DNA of 64,000 bases, taken from Onchocerca volvulus (Eukaryota; Nematoda; Chromadorea; Rhabditida; Onchocercidae). The notes under the pieces are model-generated. The model did not search any database. It was given only the letters and a program-made list of their open reading frames with translations, and was not told the origin of the DNA. Shown piece by piece: positions 1 to 12,229 of this stretch (positions are counted from its first letter, which is position 1; each line of letters begins with the position of its first letter). Location: NCBI GenBank assembly GCA_000499405.2, contig HG738140.1, positions 2,127,024 through 2,191,023 of the forward strand. Reading direction: 5' to 3'. A program made the position numbers and the translations under genes.

Positions 1-2763
1 ATGGATAAGCATTCTTTTTTCCGGATTGTGCCCGAATAATGTTTCAGAAATAATTGTTGCAGGTCGAAAAATGAATTTAGAAGAATTTTAGCTAAAATAA
101 ATAAGCAGCAAATGATTCATTTTGTTTAAATTATTTATTTGACCTTTTAAGCTATTTATTTGACCTCTAATCAGTAAATATGATATTGGAGCTAGCAGTC
201 AAAAAGAGTAGGACGATAAATTATAAATCAGAAAAAAGTTAGGAAAATTTTTAATCAAAAAAATAAAACTTTCTGAAGAATTGAAAAATTTTTATTTTCT
301 TAAAAATAATTTGAATAATTTGAACTTTACTAGAATAATTTAAATAAATAAATGGATCATATTAGCTATTAGAATTTTTAAATTATTTTTTTTTTCAACT
401 TTAGCTAATTTTTGAATGAATTTTTTCATGCTTATTTTTATCATATCCGTTTAATTTTTTTTTTTTTTTTTTAAATACGAGAAAAATAATGCTGTCATTT
501 CCGTTTACTTATGAATGAATTTTTGAAAAGTCTCAGAGACATTGATTTGCAAAGTTAAAGAAAACAGCTGATAAGATAAGAGTGTGAAAGTGAGATAATT
601 TGATCGAAAAAATTTTTGACTTCAAATCTATAATACTTTGAAAAACAAAAAAAGAAAGCAAAAGTTTCCAGTTCAAATGGAATTTGAATTATTGCAATTT
701 TTAAATATTTTTCATTCTTTCCCAAAACATTCCTGCATTTCATTTTTTAACATTTGTCAAATTTTTATGCTTATTTTGATTTTTTTTTTATTTTTGAAAT
801 CGAAAAAAAAAAAATTCATCCGATGGAATTAATAAAAATTACATTTTATTTCAATAAATGCAAGTTTTTATAAATGAATTAAATATAATTGCGGAATGAT
901 AAATTAGTGACAAGAATAATCAGTCCATCTGATTGCACCAATGTTTAGTCTAAAACTAACATTTGTAAATAATTAATCTAAAATTAAAATTTATGAGTAA
1001 TTTCAATAATATAGTACAAAATATTTCAATTTATCTGCTCTCGAAATAACGAGAATATAATATTCTCATTTCGTTACAAATATTTATCTTAATTTCAAAA
1101 CCAGTAGAGAAATTAAGAATTCTAATCCTAAGCGGAAATTAAAATTTCCTAAAAATTTGATCAAAAATCAAATATTTTATTCAAAAATTTTGATTAAATG
1201 TTTTAAAAAAAGATTTATTGAAAAAAAAATAGTATTTTTCACTTTCAACATATTTCGCTATTTTATTAAATAAATTTTTCAAATTTCATTGTTTGATAAT
1301 TTTTGGTCTGATACTAAAAATGTTCAAATAAAACTATTTAGAGAAATTTATTCTGCAATTCTTTTATTAATTTATTCATTTTTGAAATAAACGAAATTCT
1401 CACGGATTTCATTTAATATTCTTCAGCAAATATCAATTAATAACTTCCATTCAATTTTTAACTTTTATTTTCACTTTTCGTTTTTGATAAATTTAATTTC
1501 ACTTCAAATTATATCAAATTTATAATAATTGAAAAAAAAAGATTGAAATTTTAAAAATATCATTCATAACCGGTAAATTATGGTAAATTTTCCTGAAAAA
1601 TTATATGCCTTTTTCTGTTTTACTTTCTCTTTCTTTAAAATATATTCGTAGAAAAGTTCATCAAAACTTTACATAAACAAATTTTAGGATCAAAATTTTT
1701 GATGATATTTTTGAAGTTATTTTTATTCTAAAATCATAAATTTTCTTCTTATTTCTTTGCTCAAAAAAAAAAGTTTTAACTTTTCCATTTTTTCTCCCAT
1801 TTTTCCAGATAAATTTGATTCTTACTTTTTGCCAATTTTCTCTACGATTTTTCCTTCCATCTGATAGAAATAAGTAGATTTGAAGTTTGATTTCTAGCTA
1901 AAAAAAAAGAAACTAACAAACTTTAGTTGATTGCAAGAGAGAATTTCTTAAAAGCTCGTGTAAATAATCGATTATTTAAGGCTTATTTAGTTAAGACTTG
2001 GAATTTTAGAAACAACTAATATATTGTTATGAAAATGAGTAAACCTTAATTTTTTTCTGCTAAATAACCAATTTTTCAAAATTCCATCTCAAAATAATGT
2101 TTTAAAAAAAAATGCTTTAAACTTCAATTTCTTTTGATTCATTTCGACTTTTTTAAAAATCAATATTAAATCGAAAATTATTTTAAAAAAAATTAATTTG
2201 CCTAAATTAGTAGAATTAATTAATAAAAAAATAGTAATCATAATGTAAGTTTAATATAAATTAAATTTCAGGCTCATTTTCTCTTGAACAAGTAATGTAA
2301 CGGAATAATCATTCAGAGAAGTTGTTGAACTATTTCGTTTTGTTCAGATCTGTAAATGATATGATATTTGATTATGTAAGAAAAAACAAAATTTATAATA
2401 ACAAAAATCGAAATTCAAAAATTTTATTCCAATTATTTTATTGTTTAATAAAAAAAACTGAAATTTAAAAAAAAAATCAGAAAAATTGTTTAAACCGTCT
2501 AAAGATAAAATTCTTTTGGAAAAAAAATTCCTTTTTTTCTAAAAAAAACGAAAGAATTTCGGTTAACAACTTTTCAACGAAATATATTACATTCGATAAT
2601 TCTGAAATTTTATCTTATCAAGATGAAATAGAATAGAGCATAAATTAGATTCCTAAAAGTAATTTATGTGAAGTATAGGACTGTTTATTTCATTTAATTT
2701 AAATGATTTCGCAAATTTAGCTTTTCAAATTAATCAAATGAAATTAATAGTTTTGTACTTTGC

Positions 2764-2897
2764 ATGAATCATTTTTAAAGAATCTAATTCATGAGTCATT
2801 TTTAGGAATCTAATTCATGAAACATTTTTAGGAATCTAATTCATGCACCATTTTTAGGAATCTGATTCATGAATCATTTTTAGGAATCTGATTCATG
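2764..2897. repeat. 26-bp minisatellite, about five copies
   Basis: The unit AATCTAATTCATGAAACATT plus TTTAGG repeats head to tail. Copies differ by one to four substitutions, mostly in the bases after ATTCATG. It is intergenic, about 2.5 kb upstream of the rapsyn gene. Confidence 0.9.
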
Positions 2898-4063
2898 GCA
2901 TTTTCAGCACGTAGTCATAATCTATTAACTAAAATGATTCTGATATGGTGTAAAAAAATTCGATTTACAAGTTATCAGCATGAAGAAGTAAATTTCATCC
3001 TTCATCTTCATCATTTATCTTTCTTCTTTAAATCTTTCTACTTATTCCATAGCTCTTTGGAAAATTTGAAAAATTCTCTCAGACATAAATTTTTTTTTTT
3101 GTTTTTTTTTGTTTTTTTTTTGCCTATGAAAAATTTGAGCTAAATAGACAAACTACATTTTTTGTAATGCTTTCTTCTGGACTAAATATTAAATGGCTAT
3201 TAATCAAAGTTGCAATGTTTGAAAAAAAAAAAAAAGTAAAAAAATTCTAAAAATTTTTTTTTTTTTTTTTTAAACATTTGAAAAATAGGTTGAAAATTAT
3301 ATGATTCAGACAAGAATTGAAAATTTCTACAGCACCATCTTCAGAATTGCTTCACGTTTATACTCTTGAATCCTTGTATCGTTTCTTACCATTCCAGCGC
3401 CACGCATGTCACGTACGTTTATTGCCGCAAAACAAAACTTTGTCAGTAATTTTCACGTATTTAATTCACGTTCACGTATGCAATCCCTACACAACCAATT
3501 AATTAGAGATGAAATTGACATTGTAATCAATTTGGATTATCATTAGTGATTAAACCAGACCTGGTACCACGATTATTAAGCAAACTCGAATTCGACACAT
3601 CTATCAAATTTTATTAATTGAACTTCTCGCTGCTTTTTCGTCCGAAATTTTTCCATATACTGATATATGATATGCAAATAAATTGTCAAAAAAGTTTCAC
3701 TTATTGCTTTTATAAACTTCAAATTACTTTTCTAGCTACCAGAATTTAAGACTGTCGCAAAAAATTCTAGATTGTCGTAAGAAGATTGTCGCAACTAGGA
3801 TTGTTGTCATGTGATTCTTTCTTTTGTGTCGTAAGAAAAATATAATTTTGTCAGATTGTTCGCTGAAACTTGGATATTAAGCAATATTAAACTTAATCAT
3901 ATGTTTTTTTAATTGACTCATGAATGTACTAATAAATCTTTCCTATCTCTTTGTTTATATTTTAATGTTAAATCTATAGTTTTTAAGAATTTTTCAATAC
4001 ATGAAAATTTATAAAAAATTTCTCGAAATATTACGAAAAAACTTATTTATAAAAATATATTGA

Positions 4064-4275
4064 TGTAAAATTGTAATTTCTCATATGTCATAATTATGAG
4101 AGCATAATTATTTCAAAAATATCTAGAGATTTACTTTTTAAATATTCAGATGGTAGGCTATTTGCGGGAAAGTTGTAAAGTTGTAATTTCTCATTTATCA
4201 TAATGATCACAGCATAATTGTTTCAAAATATCCAAAAATTTATCTTTAAGATATCCAAATAGGCTATTTATGGAA
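4064..4275. repeat. Diverged tandem duplication, period about 110 bp
   Basis: Two adjacent copies both contain TTGTAATTTCTCAT, a CATAAT block, AGCATAATT and TTTCAAAA, and both end in TAGGCTATTT. Substitutions and small indels separate them, so the duplication is not recent. Confidence 0.75.
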
Positions 4276-4411
4276 ATTTAATTCTCGGAATTTTTCGTTA
4301 ATTGTTTTTCGTTCACTAATTGAAATAAATAAATGATTTTTAAAAAAATGATTATTAGGTATGACGAACTTTACATATATTTCAATAAATATAGTATTAG
4401 TTACTTTTCAT

Positions 4412-4530
4412 TCTCTCGGTCTTCTACTGGTGTATCAGTCAGTATCTCTTGGTCTTTTACTGGTGTATCGTTCAGTATTTCTCGGTCTTCTACTGGTATA
4501 TCATTCGGTATCTCTCGGTCTTCTTGTGGA
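4412..4530. repeat. 33-bp minisatellite, about 3.5 copies
   Basis: The unit begins CTCGGTCTTCTACTGGTGTA and ends TCAGTCAGTAT. The period is 33 bases, a multiple of three, so two + frames stay open and would encode 11-residue Ser/Thr-rich repeats (SRSSTGVSVSI-like). No splice context or start supports translation, and its GC content is higher than its surroundings. Confidence 0.9.
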
Positions 4531-5024
4531 AGATTTTTCATTTAATGTTTTTTTTATCACTCAATATTTTTCGATTCCAGCTTTTTTTTAAATTATTCTA
4601 TTAATCATTTTTTTTTTTTTTTTATTAAAAAGCAACTCTTTCCGAGTTATACTGAACTGTTCATCAATCACTGAATTAATGATTTTAGCAGATTAATTCG
4701 ATTAAATTAATTAAAATTCTCATAATTATTGTTGCATCCTATTAAATTCCAGAATGATATTGTTTGTATTAATTATGATTAAAATCAAAATTTTGAAAAT
4801 TAATATTAATTTTTTTTTTTTGTATATAACAATAACATTTACATTTATAGCGATCGAAAAGCGAATCAGGAAATAAATTAGATATAGAATTTATATTTAA
4901 TCTTTTTTCTTTGAAGACGGCAACGAACCATTAATATTAATTTGAAATTGAATAAAGCGATTCTATTACATATTACTGAAAGAATTAAATAAGTTAGGAT
5001 ATGTAATATAGCAAAAAAAAAAAT

Positions 5025-5150
5025 AATTTCAGATATCTTCCAAAAAATCTCAAAAAAAAAAAAAAATAATAATAATTTCAGATATTTTCCAAAAAATCTC
5101 AAAAAAAAGAGTAATTTCAAATATTTTCCAAAAAATCTCAAAAAAGAAAA
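5025..5150. repeat. Tandem repeat of about 45-50 bp, three copies
   Basis: Three copies of TAATTTCAGATATTTTCC followed by AAAAAATCTC and a variable A-run. It lies about 200 bases upstream of the trans-splice acceptor of the rapsyn gene. A minus-strand open frame across it exists only because of the repeat. Confidence 0.8.
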
Positions 5151-5339
5151 AAAACCGCCAATATTTAAACCAAAATTTGATTTAATGGGAAACATTAAAA
5201 GCGTTAAAGTATTATTGAAGTAATGTTTGTCAGTTAAAAAAAGCAAAAAAAAACGTGATGAAAATATATTTCTAACCAATTCAATGTTTTATTTTTTTTT
5301 GTTTTTTTTTTTTTGTTTTTTGTTGTTTTTTTTTTTTTC

Positions 5340-5341
5340 AG
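5340..5341 (+). promoter_or_regulatory. Likely spliced-leader acceptor of the rapsyn gene
   Basis: A very long T-rich tract ends in TTTTTTCAG. The start codon chosen for rapsyn follows 86 bases later, and no upstream coding exon is visible. In nematodes this arrangement is typical of SL1 trans-splicing. An ordinary cis acceptor joined to an upstream non-coding exon cannot be excluded. Confidence 0.5.
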
Positions 5342-5427
5342 ACAAAAGAAATGAAAAATTACTCGTTACTTCAGAGGTTACATCAACATTTCTAATGGGT
5401 ATTAGAATTGAACAAAATCGAATATCA

Positions 5428-8400
5428 ATGGGTCAACGTATCGCCAAACATCATATGAAATCCGGCGTTAAACTTTATCATCAACGACGTCATCAGCAAG
5501 CTATTATACGTTGGCGTTCTGCTCTTCAACGACTTACGTAAAAATTTGACGTTCTACGTAGAATTAATTTATAATTTTGTAAAAATTGTGATATAAGAAT
5601 TTGTAATATTGATTTTAATTTCATTGCTACAAAATGCTTTAAAAGAATGCATTAAATAATTCAAACAATGATGCTTGTTTAAAGAATATTTTTGAAAGAA
5701 CTTTTAAAAATTTTTTTTTAAATTAATTTATCAGCAAATGATTTAGAAGCTAGAAATATTCAGTGAAGATTTGACTAACGAATAATGTCATCATCCATTT
5801 TTAGCCAAATCTTTCAGGGTTTTTATCATTTGCGAATTATTTACTGATCGCAAATCTAGCAGAGCAGATCACATTTTTCGTAATTTTTGTACTTTTTGAA
5901 TTTGCAGAAATCCAGAAGATCGTTTTATAACGCTTGGATATATGGCACAAGCATATTGTGATGCAGGTAATTATCAACAAATGTTGCTATACGCTTTGCA
6001 ACAAACCGAATTAGCGAATACGCAACAAGATGAATTCATGAAAAGTGAAGCATTTTTGAACTTGGCTAAAGCCTATGAACGATTGGCTGATTTTGGCAAA
6101 GCAATTGGCTACGGTCGTGCTAGTCTACAACATCCAAGCATAGATCCAAGAACTCCCGGGCATGCGCATCTCGGTCCCATTCATTTTCTTCTTTATCCAA
6201 TTAATCAGAGATAAGGAATGATTCTGGATAGATTAAAGGTCAAGATGAAATTATTTTGTTTGAGGGAACAAGCAAAAGAGTTCAGAAAAAAAAAAAAAAA
6301 AAAGCAAACTTCTAAAAGATTTGTGATAAATCATTGAAAAAAATGCCTTTGATAATAAGCATTAAGAGATAAATGAAATAGTTTGAATAGCATTTTTTAA
6401 AACATTATAAATATACGAATAATGTAACTGAAAGAATTGAAATTTTGAAAGAAAAAAAAAAAGTATTTGGTATAATTCGAATTAATTAATTGATTTTATT
6501 TAAGCTATCGAATTGATTAAAATAAGCAATCAATAAAAAGATCAATTGCTTTCGTAAATCATAGATCAGAGATTAAAAATCAAAATTTTGCAATTAATTA
6601 TAATAGCATTCGTATTTCGTATTTTATATTATTACATTTTATAGTTGTGGCCTTATCACAACTTGGATTCAGTCAATTTCAAGCTAGCCTTGAAGCATTT
6701 GAAAAAGCAATGTGTGTCGCAAATCAATGTTCTGATAAACTATTGGAATTACAAGTGTATATTGGACTTGGTGTTCTCTTTACTTTGCTCAGGTTTCATA
6801 TTTTAACATAATTTTAGTCATTTGTATTTGAAAATTGAAATTTTTGCAAGTTCTAATTAATACAAATGTTGCAAAATAATAGAATTGATAACATTGATTT
6901 AGCGATCACTTATCACTCTGCCTACATACAGATAAACTTCCGAAAAACAATTCAGAATGCTAAAAATGTCTAAAAATTGTTAGAATTGTTAAAAACTCAA
7001 GCAACTTTTTCTTCTTTTAACCAACTTTCTTGTTACCTATTAATAATTAATGTTAAAAGATAAGTTATTACAATAATTCTTTCTTTTGAAGAATTTCACG
7101 AATTGAAATAAATTTAACAAAATAATTTTATAAAAAAGTATTATTTTTTAATTTGTTAAATTATTAAAATGCGAATTATTAGGGATTTATCGAAAGCAAT
7201 TTTATTCTTGCGAAGTGCATTAGCAATACTGGAAGGTATAACGATTAATAATGCACATGCGAAATATCGTAGTGTTGTACTTTATCATTTATCAGTTGTG
7301 TTGCGAAAAAGTGGTTCATTGGTAGATGCTCGAGCAACTTGCGATGTATTTTTTTTTTTCTTCCAATTTTAAATCTCAAATTTAAGATTAAATTCATAAT
7401 TTCAAATAATTTTTTTTTTTTTATTATGAAAGAAATGAATATTTGAAAGATGTGGCAGTGTTTTTTTTTTTTATTTTGATTATCAATCAGATCTATTAAT
7501 TACTTTGCATCTTCCATTTTAAAAACTTTATTTAATCACTATAGTCATCCGGAAATTCTTTTACAAATAAGGAAGAAAAGTCAAATTCGAAATATCGATT
7601 AAAATTTACGAAATTTTTCCAGGAAGCAATGAAATTGGCTCAAGAAACTAGCAATCGATCCGTTTATGCTCGTTGCTTATGCTCTATAGCTAATATATAT
7701 TGTGAATTGGGTGAATCTGAAGCCAAGGAAACTCTTACAGTATACTTTATTGAATTGTAACAATGTGTAATTTTAACAGGAAAATTAATTAGCTAAGAAT
7801 TTTAATGGCAAATTAGTGTTCTTAATTAATTATCTTAGTTAAGAATAGGAACAAGCATATTTGTATTGTACGAGTGTTGTATGTGTAATGCGTAGAGTAA
7901 ATCTCGAATGACAATTAAATCATAAATAATAATAAGGGAATTAATTAAATACATAAATATATTTTCATCAATTAAACATCTTTTCACTAATTTATTAGTA
8001 ATTTGGTATTAATTAACTGTTCATTTTAGATAATAATATCTAAAATTCCAATTAATATTTCATCTGAAATTTTAAATAATAATAAGGGAATTAATTAAAC
8101 ATATAAACATATTTGCACTAATTAAACATATAAACATATTTGCACTAATTAAACATCTTTTCATTAATTTATTAATAATTTGGTATTAATTAACTGTTCA
8201 TTTTCGATAATAATATCTAAAATTCAAATTAATATTTCATTTGAAACTTGAAAAAAAAAATTCTAAAAATTGTTGAAACCAAAATTACTTGAATAATTTC
8301 CAGAAAAGTTGGTTTCGTTATGAAGAAGCATATCGAATGATGCGACAAACGAAGGATCAGATGGGTGAAATACTTGTTCTTGGTAGTATGGCTCGGTCAG

Positions 8401-8991
8401 CTTCCGAATATCGAACTTTTTATACCGGTCAATGCGAATGTCAGGTTATTTACTTCTTTTAATCAATAATTAAAAAAATAAGTAATTAAAAAAGTAATTA
8501 GATACGCAAGCATATTTTCATTAATTAAACATTATCTGATTTATTTTAGAGAAAAAAAAAGTTATTTGATTTTAAAAACAAACAAAATTTTATGATACAT
8601 TTTATACTCAAATTCATTTCTTTCTTGGTTATTATTCAAATTTTAAAGTAAAAATTTTTGATACTTTTTGAAAAAATTGCCTTTTTTTTACTGTTCATTT
8701 TTTTAAGTACTTTTTAAAAACAAAAAATTATTGATCTATTTTGTTTTGAAAATTTTAGAAAAAAGATAAAAAAATTAATTTTCATACAAATTAAAATAAA
8801 TGTAATAGTTTTTCTTCTTCTTCAACTTTCTTTTTTAATCCAAAATTTGAAATAACAAACTAATTCATTTATTTGAATATTACTTAATGAATAGTGTAAA
8901 TTTAACATTTTGTTCAATTTATTTACAGGCAATTCAACTCAACAAAAAATGCTTAGAAGTAGCTAAAGCAATTGGATGTCGGGTAAGTCGA

Positions 8992-9041
<50 letters not shown>

Positions 9042-12000
9042 TAGAAAATCTTTATTTTCAATATTTTAACAGGCAAAATAAATTTTGAATGAATTTTGGA
9101 TGGAATCATTTGTATAACTTAGACACTACATTGAATCGATTTTTTTCAATTCTTTTTTTTTTTGTTTTAAAATATTGATTAAAATTTGCTATTTAAATGA
9201 GAAATTTCAATAAATTTTTGCATTTTTTTTTAAGTATGCAATGATGAAATGTCATCTAAGATTGCAAGATCTTTACAACCAATTAAATGATGAAGATAGT
9301 GAAGAATTAGCTAGACGTACGGTTGTACAATTGACGCAAGAAATGGAATTATTTTGTAATTTTTGTGGACAAAGATATGGATTGGAAGATGATTCGTTAC
9401 AAGCACTTCAATGCTCGCATATTTTTCATGAAAGGTTTTTTTTTGTTTGAAATTATTTCGGTTTTTGCACAAATCTGAAAATGAAATTGAAAAAACAAGG
9501 ATTAGAATTTAAAAATTTAAAATAACAAAAAGTGTGAAAAATTTAAAAATTCAAAAAAATTTTCAAATTTTAATTATCAATATGTAAAATTGAAAACACG
9601 AATTAGAACTTAAAAGTTCGAGATTTCGAAGAATGCAAAAAAAAAAAACAATTAAAAACTTTCCAAAAATTTTTTAAAATATAACTAACTACTAATATGT
9701 TTCTAACACTTCAACTTTTGGATATATCTGAAATTAAAAATGAAAATTAGAAAATAAAAATTCAAGTTTTCAAAATTTAATTGTTTAAAAAAAACTTTCA
9801 AATTGTAAACAGTTGTCGTGGAAATTTTTGAATGGTGGGGAGAGATGTCCAACAATAGCCAAATATCACCAGTGTGTGTCATTTGGGTTGTACTGAGTTG
9901 AGTTGGGTTGAATTCGTGCTGTGTTGAGTTGAATTGATTTTTAGCACCTCAAACTTGGGTAATTAAACCTTCATTTACAGAAATTATACATGCGAAACGT
10001 ATTATAACTCGATAATGACAATACAACGAGAAAAAAAGACACAAGAAAACGAGGGGCGGAAAAGTTTATTAGAAAATTATAGAATTAAATTTAAAAGATA
10101 TAACCCGCGTTTAAAACTTGAAAAATTGCCAAAAAACAGTTATTGACAGTTAGATTACAACAGTAACGGATCACTATGAAATACAACTGTCTTGTTCCAG
10201 TAAAACTAAGAGTTATTTACAGAATTATGTGAGGAAGTTAGGAAAGGAAGGAGATTATTGAGTAAAAATCAAATTTAGAGATAAAATTTTACAGATGATA
10301 AAAAAATTGAAATTGAGATCACATATCCTCGGAATTTCCGACAACAGTATCGTGAAAAATATATTTTTTTTTGGTTGGCTATAATAGACAATAATTATTC
10401 AAAGAATAATATCTTTGATAGAGAGTTGATCAATATCCAAAGAGTTAGCGATAGTAGATAAGAATATCGCTTAACAACTGGAATATAAAATATTACTTCT
10501 TGATTATTGATAGCCGAAATATTTGTTGGGAGATTGATTGATGAAGGATGAAAACAAAATTGAAGGAATACAGTTCGCGGCATTATCCAAATCAATTCTG
10601 AGCGAAAATTCCTTTTTTTTTTTTTTTTCCAATCGATAGCAATTCTTTTATAGTGAAACATTTTTTTATTATATTCTCAACATTTTACATAAGCTAGATA
10701 ATAAAATTCGTAAGCATTTTGTGAATTAATTCTCCTCAATATTTACTATTTTAGTAATCGCAAGCTTGATAATAGCAAACAAAGATGAGAATTACATTAA
10801 ATATCGTAACAATTATTTACATGTGTAGTGATGAATCATGTGAAAAATATTTTAGCAGTAAAATATCTTGATTATTTGAAATATATTTATGCTAAGATTA
10901 TTTTGATTTTTTCCGACAAATAATTCATTTTTTTTTTCTTTTAAATATTCAAAGCAAATTCGCATGAAATACGACTCATCTTTCGCATTTTGTGGAGCAT
11001 ATTTTTGTCATATTAATGAAAAAATTTTATACATGTATGATAATTGAATTACTCATTTTTTGATATGAAAATTCATTTCAGATGTTTACAAACATATTTA
11101 TCTGAATGCTTAAATCCAAATTGTCCAAAATGTCAATGTAAAGCAATATTGATGGATAGCGTATCAGTGAGTACACCATCTGTTTCATCGTTAATCGCTG
11201 GCTCACGATTACCAATGATTTTAACCGGTACATTTATCTGGCACTACCATTCTCCATCCTTATCACTCGTAAATTAAATGACATTTTCATAATAATAATA
11301 ATGATAATAATGATAATGACAAAATCAATTCTTAATTACTATTATAAAAATGATTATCAAAGATAATATCGTTAAATTTTTCAATTACTATTCAAAAGTT
11401 TGTTATTTTTTTTTGCAAAAAATTTGCTTTACATTATTATCATAAAGCGACTTCATTTTTAATCTCGTTCTCTTGCCAAATAGTTGAATAATTCGCTTTA
11501 TTTTTAATCCTTCTCTTGCGAAATACTTGAATAATTTCCTTTAGTGTTTTATTTATGTATATATTTTATTTATATCGCAAATGTATTCATTTTATAGAAG
11601 ATATACCAATACAATTCACTGATCAGGTAACAGAGCCATTTGATACGATCAGATCAGCTGCGATCAAAGAACAAGCTTTAGATCAACAATGTCCATCTGT
11701 TTCATTGTCACGTCCAATATTTCGAGAATTAAAAACTGCTGAAATCGATATCGAATCAACGCACGTTTACGCCACTTCTTCTGTTAGATCTCTCCCAAGT
11801 AAATCTTTTTCATTTATGTTAACAATTGAAATTAGTTAACAATTTAAATTTGCTATAATTTAAATAGAAATTTTTTAAATTGCTCAAGAATAATGCACGT
11901 AGCCATAAGTTCGACCAGTGATTTTTGATTTTTCATCAAATTTACTCTGGTTTTTCAAATTTGCGAAAAATTGGATTTCATTCGTAACTTCGACTTAAGC

Positions 12001-12229
12001 TTTCTATGAATGTAATCAACATATCTTTGACAATGAAAAAATCAATCTCACGTTTAATTTTACGTTTTTAGCGTCTAATGCTAAACCAATGCCGCCATTA
12101 CGAAAATCACCGGTTTTCAAGGTTGATGGTACATTGCCAATTTCTTCAGTGTTAAATTATTCGGAAGAAGAATTGAGAGCAGGTGGACCATTAGTATTAC
12201 CACGTGGTCTTACCGTTACTGATGTATAG
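5428..12229 (+). CDS. rpy-1: Rapsyn (43-kDa acetylcholine-receptor clustering protein)
   Basis: Eleven exons: 5428-5537, 5908-6173, 6645-6792, 7183-7345, 7623-7739, 8304-8444, 8929-8982, 9235-9434, 11082-11227, 11598-11798, 12072-12229. They total 567 codons and every junction keeps phase. The start was chosen because the protein then begins MGQ, the conserved rapsyn N-terminus that is myristoylated at Gly2; an in-frame ATG lies 33 bases upstream. Residues 5 to about 330 are TPR-like helical repeats (for example YLNLARS-like [20 protein letters not shown]). Residues 374-417 form a RING-H2 finger: Cys374, Cys377, Cys393, His395, His398, Cys401, Cys414, Cys417. Rapsyn sits under the postsynaptic membrane and anchors nicotinic receptors, so a neuromuscular role is expected. 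Unusually, about 150 residues rich in Ser, Pro and Thr follow the RING, where vertebrate rapsyn ends almost at once. The exon 2 donor (GTCCCA) is weak. Confidence 0.93.
7923..8250. repeat. 150-bp tandem duplication in rapsyn intron 5
   Basis: Two copies starting with TAAATAATAATAAGGGAATT, 150 bases apart, each containing TTTGGTATTAATTAACTG further on. The second copy also holds a direct duplication of a roughly 27-base piece (CATATAAACATATTTGCAC). The whole block is intronic. Confidence 0.85.
8992..9042. repeat. (CT)n microsatellite
   Basis: An almost pure CT dinucleotide run of about 50 bases, with single T and C interruptions. It begins about 10 bases after the donor of rapsyn exon 7, so it forms the 5' part of intron 7. 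Confidence 0.95.
9817..10330. mobile_element. Possible old insertion in rapsyn intron 8
   Basis: Intron 8 is the longest rapsyn intron (about 1.65 kb). This block differs from its surroundings: GC is higher, there are GAGTTG/GGGTTG-type short repeats near 9895-9935, and stretches such as GAGGGGCGG and ACCCGCG occur. I found no terminal repeats, target duplication or coding frame, so the element class is unknown and the call rests on composition only. Confidence 0.25.

Larger units (their letters stand above)
1..5427. other. Intergenic region upstream of the rapsyn gene
   Basis: No convincing gene in this stretch. It is AT-rich with long A and T runs, and open frames are short and made of low-complexity residues (F, K, N, L). 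It contains four tandem-repeat blocks (listed separately) and a cluster of CACGT motifs at about 3350-3480. The first 90 bases are less AT-rich than the rest and could be the tail of a gene lying mostly outside the window, but this is weak. Confidence 0.6.

Noticed and set aside
4878..5279. 133-codon minus-strand frame rich in Phe and Leu
   Set aside because: Produced by the 45-50 bp tandem repeat and A-runs; the translation is a repeated FFGKYLKLL-type string with no gene context.
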